A DNA stretch of 64,000 nt from Thermoprotei archaeon. GTDB taxonomy: Archaea > Thermoproteota > Thermoprotei > Gearchaeales > Gearchaeaceae. The position numbers and the translations under genes were made by a program. The DNA lies in assembly GCA_017857595.1 (NCBI GenBank), contig JAFMCU010000005.1, positions 1 through 64,000 of the forward strand, written 5' to 3'. The notes under the pieces are model-generated. The model saw only the letters and a list, made by a program, of their open reading frames with translations, was not told the origin of the DNA and searched no databases. Numbering within the stretch: position 1 is the stretch's first letter; each line of letters begins with the position of its first letter. This document shows, piece after piece, positions 53,209-60,998 of the stretch.

Positions 53209-53795
53209 TAAACTCCTTTAAGCTTTTCACGAATTCTTTTCATTGTCCATTTTATTGAATTGGTTAAATTTTTAATAGATGACTGATCTTCTATGTTTAT
53301 GTTCTTCAAAATTATTTGAGTAACATTACCTTCATTATCTTTAATTATTTCATAATCAAAGGCTTCTTCAACTTTTTTACCACTTTCTATATCTGTCGTT
53401 TTTTTCCCATCGAAAACCTTTTTAATTAAAAAGTTCTTAAATGGAGAAATATCCTCTTTAAACTTTAAATCAGGATTAGGAATTATTTCAATTGTATTGT
53501 TTTGATAGAAATTTAATGTAGATAAAAGATAACCGTCAATATCTACTATTTTTTCCACGTGAACAGCTTTAGCTTTTTCTTTTGGCTGAGTGTAAACTTC
53601 TTGCTGCTTAATTTCGGGAACTTCTTCCTTTTTTTGTAATAATTCGCTTGCAGTCGTGAAGCTAGATTCTGCGAGAGCTTTATCAATCAAGTTTAAGTTA
53701 ATATTAATTAAATCTAATTCATCTTCAATTTGCTTTTTTCTTGTTTCTAATTGTTTTTTTAATTCAGCTAATTTTTTAACGTAATCTTCTGACAT
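53208..53795 (-). CDS. Unknown coiled-coil protein in the DNA ligase operon
   Basis: A 195-aa protein: a charged N-terminal coiled coil (about 5-55), a Glu/Lys/Gln-rich linker, and a C-terminal alpha/beta domain (about 85-195; VDIDGYLLSTLNFYQNN, FLIKKVFDGKKT). No family is recognised. It lies 22 nt after the ligase stop and overlaps the phosphoesterase by one base, suggesting a repair-linked role. Confidence 0.6.
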   Translation of the reverse strand: MSEDYVKKLAELKKQLETRKKQIEDELDLININLNLIDKALAESSFTTASELLQKKEEVPEIKQQEVYTQPKEKAKAVHVEKIVDIDGYLLSTLNFYQNNTIEIIPNPDLKFKEDISPFKNFLIKKVFDGKKTTDIESGKKVEEAFDYEIIKDNEGNVTQIILKNINIEDQSSIKNLTNSIKWTMKRIREKLKGV

Positions 53796-53817
53796 TTTAT
53801 TATTTACTAATTATATT

Positions 53818-55608
53818 TTATTCCTTAATTTCTATCTTTTTAAGTTGTCTTTTATACATTTCAATAACTTCTTCTTCAGTTGTTGCATCTTCAGGCTTTT
53901 TGTCTTCTCTGTATCTTCCTGTAAACCTTGGGAATCTAATTGCTAATCCAGAATCCTTACTTATCAAACCTTGAGCAGTTGTGTGAATTGGACTTAAGGT
54001 TATTTCATCACCGATAACTTCTATAACAAAATTAGGAACATACCAGACATCTGCATCTATTTTACTTACTACTCTAGGGTGTATATGGTCAATTTTATAA
54101 GGTTCTAATAGTTTAGGCAGTTTTTCTAAATCTTCGTCAGTAAATCCTGAACCAAGTTTGCAGATAGTTTTGAAGACATCGTTTTTATCATCATAAACTG
54201 CAACTAATAAGCCTCCGAGTTTTCCGGCTCTTCTACCTGTACCATAAAATCCTCCTACAACTACTACATCAATAGGTTCAATCATTTTAGATTGATATGA
54301 TCTTTTAAATTTTATCCACAGGAAGCCTCTAGAACCTGCTTTATAAATAGAATCATCTTTTATAGATTTGCACATCAAGCCTTCACATCCAGAAGATACA
54401 GCCTCGTTAAAGAATTTTGTAAATTCTTCTTCATTTGAAACTAGCTTACCTACAGCTAATCTTATATAATCATTTGTAACCACAATTTTTTCAAGGAACT
54501 CTTTTCTCTTAAGAATAGGTAAATCTATCAATTCTTCTTCATCAATATATATAATATCGAATAAATATACAACGGTTGGATATTCTTCAATTGCTTTTTC
54601 TACATCATATTTTCTTCTTCTATGCATTAATTCTTGAAAAGGAAGCATCTCTCCTGTCAGTGCATTTACAGCGACTATTTCTCCTTCTAATATTACTTCA
54701 TTTGCTTTCAAATTGTTTTTTATATTTTCTATAATATCAGGATAGTGATTCGTTATGTTTTCAAGTGATCTCGAGAACAGTATGAATTCATTTCCTTTTT
54801 TATGAATTTGAACTCTTTCTCCATCATACTTATATTCAGCTATAAACTTGGGTCCTAATCTTGTAAATATTTCCTCAACAGATTCAGCTCTTTCAGCTAA
54901 CATAGGTCTTACAGGAATTCCAATACGTACTTTTATTTTCTTTAAACCTTCAATTCCTTCATTTAATGCTACTTTAGCAACATAACCAAGGTCGCTTGAG
55001 ACATTGTAAGCTCTTTCAACGAGTTCACGATAATCTTTACTTCCTAAGTAAGCTATGGCTATAGCATCTAATATAGTCATATCAGCTAATCCCAGCCTTA
55101 AGGTTCCTACGATCGTTCTTGCTAAGTACTTAGCTTCGTTTGGCGTTGCCTTTTTTAAAAGGCCACTTATAATCTTAATCTTTGCATCTTGAGAACCCTC
55201 TCCAGTTATTTTTGCTACTTTATCCAATGTTTCATATACTTCGTCTACTGTTAGTTTTTCCTCGTTTAAACCTATAAATTCAAATAATGCTGCTTGCCTC
55301 TTTTGGGTTATAATTTCTTGCGCAATTATACCTATATCTCCTTTTTTCTTCAATTCTTCATTAATTTTATTTACGTTTACTCCAGTAGCTAAAGATAAAG
55401 CTCTTACCATAAATTTTTCTGCAAAACCCAATTCTAACCCGACATAGTCAGGATAAAGTTTTCCCTGTGTTAGGTAAACAATTTTATCTACATTTTCTTT
55501 TGATGCTTTTTTTAATAGATTGACAAGTATATCAGTAATTTCCAATCTACTTGTAGTACTGGATATTTTCTCATAAGCGTTAACAATTTCAGAATATGGA
55601 AGACTCAC
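53818..55608 (-). CDS. lig: ATP-dependent DNA ligase
   Basis: Seals nicks in replication and repair (596 aa, normal for archaeal Lig1). It has an N-terminal DNA-binding domain, then the adenylation domain with the AMP-accepting Lys in AEYKYDGERVQIH (about 258), EGEIVAVN (motif III), GLMCKS (motif IV) and WIKFKRSY (motif V), and a C-terminal OB domain with SGFTDEDL. It starts at GTG. It heads a three-gene group with the coiled-coil and phosphoesterase genes. Confidence 0.97.
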   Translation of the reverse strand: MSLPYSEIVNAYEKISSTTSRLEITDILVNLLKKASKENVDKIVYLTQGKLYPDYVGLELGFAEKFMVRALSLATGVNVNKINEELKKKGDIGIIAQEIITQKRQAALFEFIGLNEEKLTVDEVYETLDKVAKITGEGSQDAKIKIISGLLKKATPNEAKYLARTIVGTLRLGLADMTILDAIAIAYLGSKDYRELVERAYNVSSDLGYVAKVALNEGIEGLKKIKVRIGIPVRPMLAERAESVEEIFTRLGPKFIAEYKYDGERVQIHKKGNEFILFSRSLENITNHYPDIIENIKNNLKANEVILEGEIVAVNALTGEMLPFQELMHRRRKYDVEKAIEEYPTVVYLFDIIYIDEEELIDLPILKRKEFLEKIVVTNDYIRLAVGKLVSNEEEFTKFFNEAVSSGCEGLMCKSIKDDSIYKAGSRGFLWIKFKRSYQSKMIEPIDVVVVGGFYGTGRRAGKLGGLLVAVYDDKNDVFKTICKLGSGFTDEDLEKLPKLLEPYKIDHIHPRVVSKIDADVWYVPNFVIEVIGDEITLSPIHTTAQGLISKDSGLAIRFPRFTGRYREDKKPEDATTEEEVIEMYKRQLKKIEIKE

Positions 55609-55652
55609 AAATTTAAATTTTCTACTTTTCTAATATGTTTAACTACTAAGTA

Positions 55653-56372
55653 TTAATTAAATTTATAAAACTTAATGCCATCGTAGAAGGTTCTAGCTAC
55701 GTAGATATTCTCTGGTTTGTTTTTAGTGAGAACTATTTCCAAATATTTTATAATATTATATTCATTTATTAAAGTTACAGTTATATTTTCTAAATGATTT
55801 TCATAAATATTATCTGATATCTTTCTTATTTCATAATTATTTAACAAATTATTCAAATTTGGCTTATAATTTTTATTATCTATTACATTTATTATTACAA
55901 CTGATTTTTTATACTTTGTTTTTTTAAAATCTTTATTAAAAATATTTACTCTTGATCCCGATTTAAATAGAAAGGGATAGACAAAAAAATCAGGTATATT
56001 ATATCTAGAAATATCATTTAATAAATCATTAATTATTAGATTTATATCGATTTCTTTTAAATTAGATTCAATATATTTATCTAATATTTTAATACCTATT
56101 AATGTACCGATAAACATACCTAATTCCCATGCGCAAGGTAACTCGTAATATATTAGGATTTCATTATTTTCTAATATTCCCAAATTATCACAAAAATTTT
56201 TGATTTCTTCCATCATCTCATGTGGAATCTTATTGTAGAATTTTAATCCTTTTCCCTGAAAAACGTATAAATTTAATCCTTTATCAATTGGTAAAAAATC
56301 TACTACATTATTTTTATATGAAATCGATAAATATGCCGGTATGAAAAGTGAATATTTAATGTTTTTATTCAT
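55653..56372 (-). CDS. Unknown protein, possibly a degenerate GHMP-kinase fold
   Basis: A 239-aa protein rich in Asn, Ile and Lys (an unusually AT-rich gene). The order of a FIPAYLSIS opening, a small-residue turn, and YYELPCAWELGMFIGTL resembles GHMP kinases such as archaeal pantoate kinase, where the last segment would be the P-loop (PxxxGxGxS), but the Ser/Gly pattern is not kept. Function unknown. It overlaps the glycosyltransferase gene by 8 nt and ends the seven-gene operon. Confidence 0.5.
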   Translation of the reverse strand: MNKNIKYSLFIPAYLSISYKNNVVDFLPIDKGLNLYVFQGKGLKFYNKIPHEMMEEIKNFCDNLGILENNEILIYYELPCAWELGMFIGTLIGIKILDKYIESNLKEIDINLIINDLLNDISRYNIPDFFVYPFLFKSGSRVNIFNKDFKKTKYKKSVVIINVIDNKNYKPNLNNLLNNYEIRKISDNIYENHLENITVTLINEYNIIKYLEIVLTKNKPENIYVARTFYDGIKFYKFN

Positions 56373-57534
56373 GGTTTAGTAATTTCTTAAAAGTTAAAAG
56401 AGGTTGATATTCTTTTAATAAATCTCTTATAGCTAGAATCTTATTTAGATACATATACCTATTGCTTAAGAAATTTTCCATCAGTTTTTCTAGGTCCTTT
56501 TGATTCAGATCTTCAATAAATACGATTTCGCAAGCTCCCATTTTTTTAAGTGAAATAGAATTGTTAATTTTCTCTGTGTGACCTTTGAGTAAAAACACAA
56601 TAAAAGGCTTTTCGAAAAAAATTGCCTCGAATAGCGAAGTATGTCCACCCGTAACTATTAGAGCTTTTGATTTATGTATATTTTCTTCAATAAATTGCTT
56701 ATCCATGTAACCGAATATGTTCAAATTATTTTTCCTAAAATTTTTTAAATATCTTATACCTGTAAATATATTATATTTATAAATTAGATTAGAGTTATTC
56801 AATAAATTTAAAATATATTTAAGATAGGAAAATCTTTCTTGCAATGTACCTGCTATTAGAATTGTTATCATATTATCTTCTTTAATATTTTTATAATTAA
56901 ATATTTTATCTAAAAATATAAGAGGACCTATAAAAATAATTTTTTTAAAATTAGCAATATTTTTTATTCTTATATTTTTAGAGGAAACTGTATAAGGAGG
57001 CTTTATGTCTGGTATTATAATATATTTTGCTTTTCTCCACCAATAAAAAATAATCTCATATATAATTCTTTCAGATAAATTTTTCAAAAATTTTATGAAA
57101 CTATTCATCGGCTTTATTCTTGGTATTTCCACAAAGATTTGGTTACTTATAACAATTGTTTTTATTCCTAATAAATTCGAAGCGATAACCGATGATATTC
57201 TACTATCACATATAACAACATCAGGCTTTATTGCTAACAAGTTTCTAAATTCAATGAATAAATGAAATAGCCACGAAATTTGGAATTTTATAAATTCTCT
57301 TGACAAAGTTATCTTAAAAGATAATCTTCCTCTATCGTCGAAATAATACTTAATCTCTTTGTTATTGATTATATTCTTATATAAGTTACTAAAATAATTA
57401 TAACCATCGTAATATGTACTTATATAAACTTTATGTTTTTCTTTTAAAAGAAATTGAATTATATAATTACAACGTGAAGAATGTCCAAATCCTAAACCGT
57501 TTATACTAAAGTAAATCTTTTTTATCGAGCTCAA
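56365..57534 (-). CDS. Glycosyltransferase, GT-B fold (MurG/MJ1255-like)
   Basis: A 389-aa protein with the two Rossmann halves of GT-B enzymes. The N-terminal INGLGFGHSSRCNYI motif and the C-terminal LIVTGGHTSLFEAIFFEKPFIVF motif are characteristic of the MurG-related, UDP-sugar-using group. Acceptor and donor are unknown; a cell-envelope or lipid glycan is likely. It overlaps the AMMECR1 gene by 4 nt and the unknown gene by 8 nt. The gene is notably AT-rich. Confidence 0.8.
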   Translation of the reverse strand: MSSIKKIYFSINGLGFGHSSRCNYIIQFLLKEKHKVYISTYYDGYNYFSNLYKNIINNKEIKYYFDDRGRLSFKITLSREFIKFQISWLFHLFIEFRNLLAIKPDVVICDSRISSVIASNLLGIKTIVISNQIFVEIPRIKPMNSFIKFLKNLSERIIYEIIFYWWRKAKYIIIPDIKPPYTVSSKNIRIKNIANFKKIIFIGPLIFLDKIFNYKNIKEDNMITILIAGTLQERFSYLKYILNLLNNSNLIYKYNIFTGIRYLKNFRKNNLNIFGYMDKQFIEENIHKSKALIVTGGHTSLFEAIFFEKPFIVFLLKGHTEKINNSISLKKMGACEIVFIEDLNQKDLEKLMENFLSNRYMYLNKILAIRDLLKEYQPLLTFKKLLNHE

Positions 57535-58160
57535 TGCACCCCTTTTTCTATTTCTTTTTTAATTATCCTTGAACTTGGTTCCAATTCACCAAAAATTTCA
57601 GCTTGAAATGTATAAATTTTTGTACCTTTCCATAACCATGCATCTGGTGGCAATCCTGCTTTTAAGCAAGCATTACATAGGAATGTTTCGCTGTCCCATC
57701 TATTTTCAACGGCAACTTGTGGAAGTAAAAGACCAGATGAAAAACCATGTTCTATTATTAATCCATCCCTACCAATTTTTATTAAACTTGGCAGTTTTTT
57801 CTTATCAACATCTACCAATTTAGGCTCAGTAAGCACGCTTACTTCAAATACGACTTTATTTAATTCGCTAATATGTAATGGAGGAAATCTGAAATCTTCT
57901 GTAGCTGCTAAAATTGCTGATTTAACTACTAATGTATATAATTCTTCATTAGGAAATGGAAAACCAATACAGCCTCTCAATTCTTTATTTATAACATCAT
58001 CAATAACTTCATATTTTTCGATCGTTGTAAATACTCCTCTTTTTAAATTCAAATCTGGATCGTAGATAATTGGTTTAATAACCCCATTTCCTTTTAAATA
58101 TTCATAAACTGCCTTTCTAGCCAATTTTACTAAAAAAGCACCTTTTTGTAACGATAACAT
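57531..58160 (-). CDS. AMMECR1 domain protein
   Basis: A 209-aa protein of the AMMECR1 family. The conserved core LRGCIGFPFPNEELY, ATEDFRFPPLH, EVSVLTEPKLV and RDGLIIEHGFSSGLLLPQVA is complete, and FLCNACLKAGLP follows. The biochemical role is unknown; the family is near-universal in archaea and eukaryotes and sometimes next to MEMO-type and radical SAM genes. Here it is translationally coupled to a glycosyltransferase and follows the Mut7-C gene by 8 nt. Confidence 0.92.
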   Translation of the reverse strand: MLSLQKGAFLVKLARKAVYEYLKGNGVIKPIIYDPDLNLKRGVFTTIEKYEVIDDVINKELRGCIGFPFPNEELYTLVVKSAILAATEDFRFPPLHISELNKVVFEVSVLTEPKLVDVDKKKLPSLIKIGRDGLIIEHGFSSGLLLPQVAVENRWDSETFLCNACLKAGLPPDAWLWKGTKIYTFQAEIFGELEPSSRIIKKEIEKGVH

Positions 58161-58168
58161 ATTTATAT

Positions 58169-58636
58169 TTATTTTAAAATTTCCTTTAATTCACTTTCTA
58201 TATTTTTCCAATGAGAACCATGCCAATAAATTTTCTTACAATTACTACACATCCAAAATTCGTCATTATTTTCTATTATTCTTCTTGGTAATTTTTCTTG
58301 CAATTCTTTTTTATCAACAAATATAAGCTTATTATTGCATTCAATACATCTACTTCCTATCTCTAACTGATCCGTTTTTACATTTAAAATATTTAATATT
58401 TGCTTAATTGTCTCTATTTTTCTCTCTTTCTTAATTAGAATCACTTCAACATCGTTCCTAATAGCCTTGTAACTCAATTGTTCATCTCTAGTTACTAATA
58501 CACCTTGTAGCTCTTTTGTTAACTTTAATAAATAATCATCATCTATATTAGGTTCATAAAAAACATCAAATCCCAATAGTCTCAACCATTTTGCTATATT
58601 GCCTAGCATACCATCAACTATAATTTTCATCGTCAA
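58169..58636 (-). CDS. Mut7-C RNase domain protein (PIN-like plus zinc ribbon)
   Basis: A 155-aa protein. The N-terminal PIN-like part carries VDGMLGNIAKWLRLLGFD and VLVTRDEQLSYKA, with acidic metal ligands; the C-terminal zinc ribbon has CIECN and CSNCKKIYWHGSHW, the Mut7-C hallmark. A role as an RNA-degrading or toxin-like nuclease is predicted for the family. It overlaps the CBS gene upstream by 4 nt. Confidence 0.9.
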   Translation of the reverse strand: MTMKIIVDGMLGNIAKWLRLLGFDVFYEPNIDDDYLLKLTKELQGVLVTRDEQLSYKAIRNDVEVILIKKERKIETIKQILNILNVKTDQLEIGSRCIECNNKLIFVDKKELQEKLPRRIIENNDEFWMCSNCKKIYWHGSHWKNIESELKEILK

Positions 58637-59484
58637 TTCATCGCAATTATTTTTACTACGTCATTTTTAGAAATTGTTCCAACGATTTCTCCATTTATAT
58701 CTATCACTGGCAAGGCTGGAAGATTGTAGCTTAAAATTAGGTTGACCGCCTTAATCAATTTTTCATTAATATTTATTGCTATATCTATTTTATACATAAG
58801 TCTTTCTGCAACATTTCCTATTTTTATTTTTGTAAATTCTTCGTTGCCTCTAATCAATGATGATTTTGACTTTAATATTTCATTTTCATCCATTGTTGCA
58901 ATTTTAGATAAAGTTATAACACCAACTGGATTCTTATTATCTTCAACTATTACGATATCAAATCCTTCAATAAATTTTTCGACAATTTTGTTGAAGCTAG
59001 AAAATATATTAACATTAGCAAATCTTGAGCTCATGACATCTCTGACTTTTATACTTTCAATGGGATATTGCTGAAAAACTTTACAAGCATCAGTTTTAGA
59101 GAATATTCCTGTTAACTCATTATCTTGTAGGATAACAACACTTCCTATCTTCTCATGATACATTATTTCACATGCTTCCTTTGCATTTGCTTCGGTAGGC
59201 AGAGTAATAACTTTATTTTTCATTACCTTTTTAACTGTTATTAAACTAAGACTTTCAGGATAATCTGATCCTAATTTTGTTAGTATCAAGGCAATATCTC
59301 TTAAGCTCAATATTCCAACAACTTTCCCATTATCTGAAACGACAACTCTAGAAATGTTATACTTAAACATAATCTTCCTTGCATATGATAAAGTATCATT
59401 TGGTTGAACGATATATACTTGGTTTGTATAAAAACCCTTAATTGGTATTTTTGAATATAAATTATTTTCTTTGGAAATACTCAC
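58633..59484 (-). CDS. Four-CBS-domain protein
   Basis: A 283-aa protein made of two Bateman modules (four CBS repeats at about 20-75, 83-140, 148-205 and 215-282; VVSDNGKVVGILSLRDIAL, VVILQDNELTGIFSKTDA, VIVEDNKNPVGVITL, PVIDINGEIVGTISKNDVV). CBS pairs bind adenine nucleotides or SAM. There is no attached effector domain, so it probably regulates a partner, perhaps the coupled Mut7-C RNase. It starts at GTG. Confidence 0.9.
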   Translation of the reverse strand: MSISKENNLYSKIPIKGFYTNQVYIVQPNDTLSYARKIMFKYNISRVVVSDNGKVVGILSLRDIALILTKLGSDYPESLSLITVKKVMKNKVITLPTEANAKEACEIMYHEKIGSVVILQDNELTGIFSKTDACKVFQQYPIESIKVRDVMSSRFANVNIFSSFNKIVEKFIEGFDIVIVEDNKNPVGVITLSKIATMDENEILKSKSSLIRGNEEFTKIKIGNVAERLMYKIDIAININEKLIKAVNLILSYNLPALPVIDINGEIVGTISKNDVVKIIAMN

Positions 59485-59521
59485 TGATTATATAATGTTA
59501 ATAAAATTTTTTATAATTTTA

Positions 59522-60370
59522 TTATTGAATAGAAGGAAGCAAATACTTTACAATATCGTCTTTAGTAATTGAACCAAGATATTCATTATTTGATCCGACT
59601 ATGGGCAATCTACTAATTTTATATTTAAGCATGGTTTTAGCAGCTTCTATAATGGTACAATTAGGTCTTATCTTTATTACATTTTTGTTCATAATTTTAT
59701 TAACCGTTATGTAATTTGATTCTTTATGATTTTCTAGAGCTATATTTAAACCAGGTATCTTAGCAATAAGTACATCATAATGGGTTATAACCCCTACAAC
59801 TTTTTTATCCTTATCCAAAACAAATAATCCATTCGTATTTTCTTCCTTCATTTTTTCCCATACTTTAAACAATGTGTCATCTGAATAGCAGAAACCTTTA
59901 TTCTTTTTAACAACATCAATTACTTTGCTATTCAATAGCTCGGTATTTATTTTAGTTAATGCATCCATAACATTTTCTAAACTTAATATTCCGGAATAGC
60001 GTTTATTTTGTTCATCTTCTATGACTGGAATACAATCTTCCCTCCTTTGTAGCATTTCTTCTGTAATCTCCTTTATTTCTGTTTTTATACATGTATATAA
60101 CAATACTTCTTCTAGAACATCCTGAACTAACATGGCTGATGTCTTTGATGAGGATTTTAAGAATTTATATCTTTTAACAGTTCCTACCAACTTACTTCCT
60201 TCATTTGTTACAGGTATTTGGCAGATACCTCTACTTCGAAATATAGATTTAACCTTTATAATGAGGTCATCAGGTAAAACAGGTCTAATAGTATCATCTA
60301 GAATTTCATTTACCCTTATAACATAACTTGAAGTTATTGCTTTTTTAAAAAAACTCAATCTTCTCTGCAT
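59522..60370 (-). CDS. Four-CBS-domain protein
   Basis: A 282-aa protein with four CBS repeats (about 20-75, 85-140, 150-205 and 220-280; QIPVTNEGSKLVGTVKRYK, IPVIEDEQNKRYSGILSLENV, FVLDKDKKVVGVITHYDV, LPIVGSNNEYLGSITKDDIV). Same layout as the next gene and probably an old duplication. It overlaps the upstream two-CBS gene by 16 nt and lies 37 nt before the next. Confidence 0.9.
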   Translation of the reverse strand: MQRRLSFFKKAITSSYVIRVNEILDDTIRPVLPDDLIIKVKSIFRSRGICQIPVTNEGSKLVGTVKRYKFLKSSSKTSAMLVQDVLEEVLLYTCIKTEIKEITEEMLQRREDCIPVIEDEQNKRYSGILSLENVMDALTKINTELLNSKVIDVVKKNKGFCYSDDTLFKVWEKMKEENTNGLFVLDKDKKVVGVITHYDVLIAKIPGLNIALENHKESNYITVNKIMNKNVIKIRPNCTIIEAAKTMLKYKISRLPIVGSNNEYLGSITKDDIVKYLLPSIQ

Positions 60371-60918
60371 GATTCACAAATATACAATCCATCTACTAGT
60401 TGGAGATTATCACTAAAACTACCACACTTATCACAGTATCCTAAGCTCTCAAAATTTGATTTAAAAGAACTGAAATTAGCTCTTAATTTTTCTTGAATAA
60501 CATCGATCATAGAAGGTGTTATTCTAAGAATATCAGACACAGTTACAATTCCCAATATTTTTTCTCCATCCATCACAACAAGTCTTCTTATTTTATTCTT
60601 TATCATTTTTATCATTGCATTCAATATATTTTCCTTAGGGTCTATTGATATAACAGGAGAAGACATTATTTCTTCTATCTTTATTTCTTCAGGATTTTTG
60701 CCTTTAGCAAGAACTTTATTAAGCAAATCCTTTTCAGTTACAATACCAATAACTTTATTATTATCAACAACTAGCACGACTTCAGAATCCATCTTACTCA
60801 TCATATCTGCGACAATTAAAACATTGGTAGTTTTATCGACACATAATGGGCGGCTATTCATTATGTCACCAACGGTTAATGAAGTTATTGGATCATCATG
60901 CTTTTCCATATAATACAA
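60355..60918 (-). CDS. Two-CBS-domain protein with C-terminal zinc ribbon
   Basis: A 187-aa protein: two CBS repeats (about 12-65 and 78-130; VLVVDNNKVIGIVTEKDLL, LVVMDGEKILGIVTVSDIL) and a C-terminal zinc ribbon (YCDKCGSF...YICESC). The ribbon may bind nucleic acid, so it could be a ligand-sensing DNA- or RNA-binding regulator. It is the first gene of the operon, with a TATA-like box (ttttatacta) about 25 nt before its ATG. Confidence 0.88.
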   Translation of the reverse strand: MYYMEKHDDPITSLTVGDIMNSRPLCVDKTTNVLIVADMMSKMDSEVVLVVDNNKVIGIVTEKDLLNKVLAKGKNPEEIKIEEIMSSPVISIDPKENILNAMIKMIKNKIRRLVVMDGEKILGIVTVSDILRITPSMIDVIQEKLRANFSSFKSNFESLGYCDKCGSFSDNLQLVDGLYICESCRED

Positions 60919-60976
60919 TAATTAGTTGTTCTAGTATAAAATTTTAAATTTGCATATCTTTTTTAGGCTAAGTAAT

Positions 60977-60998
60977 TCTTAATATTTTTATATTAAGA
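60977..60998. repeat. Perfect hairpin at the 3' end of the RqcH gene
   Basis: TCTTAATAT-TTTT-ATATTAAGA: 9-bp arms with a 4-nt loop, straddling the RqcH stop codon (60993-60995). It may mark the 3' end of the RqcH transcript or affect read-through into the CBS operon. No U-run follows on the minus strand, so a standard archaeal terminator is not proven. Confidence 0.4.

Noticed and set aside
2826-55650. Repeated ACTACTAA/TTAGTAGT octamer in four intergenic regions (near 2826, 13340, 17989, 55643)
   Set aside because: Position relative to TATA and start codons varies between sites, and the octamer also occurs inside coding sequence (near 57925), so chance in AT-rich DNA is likely.
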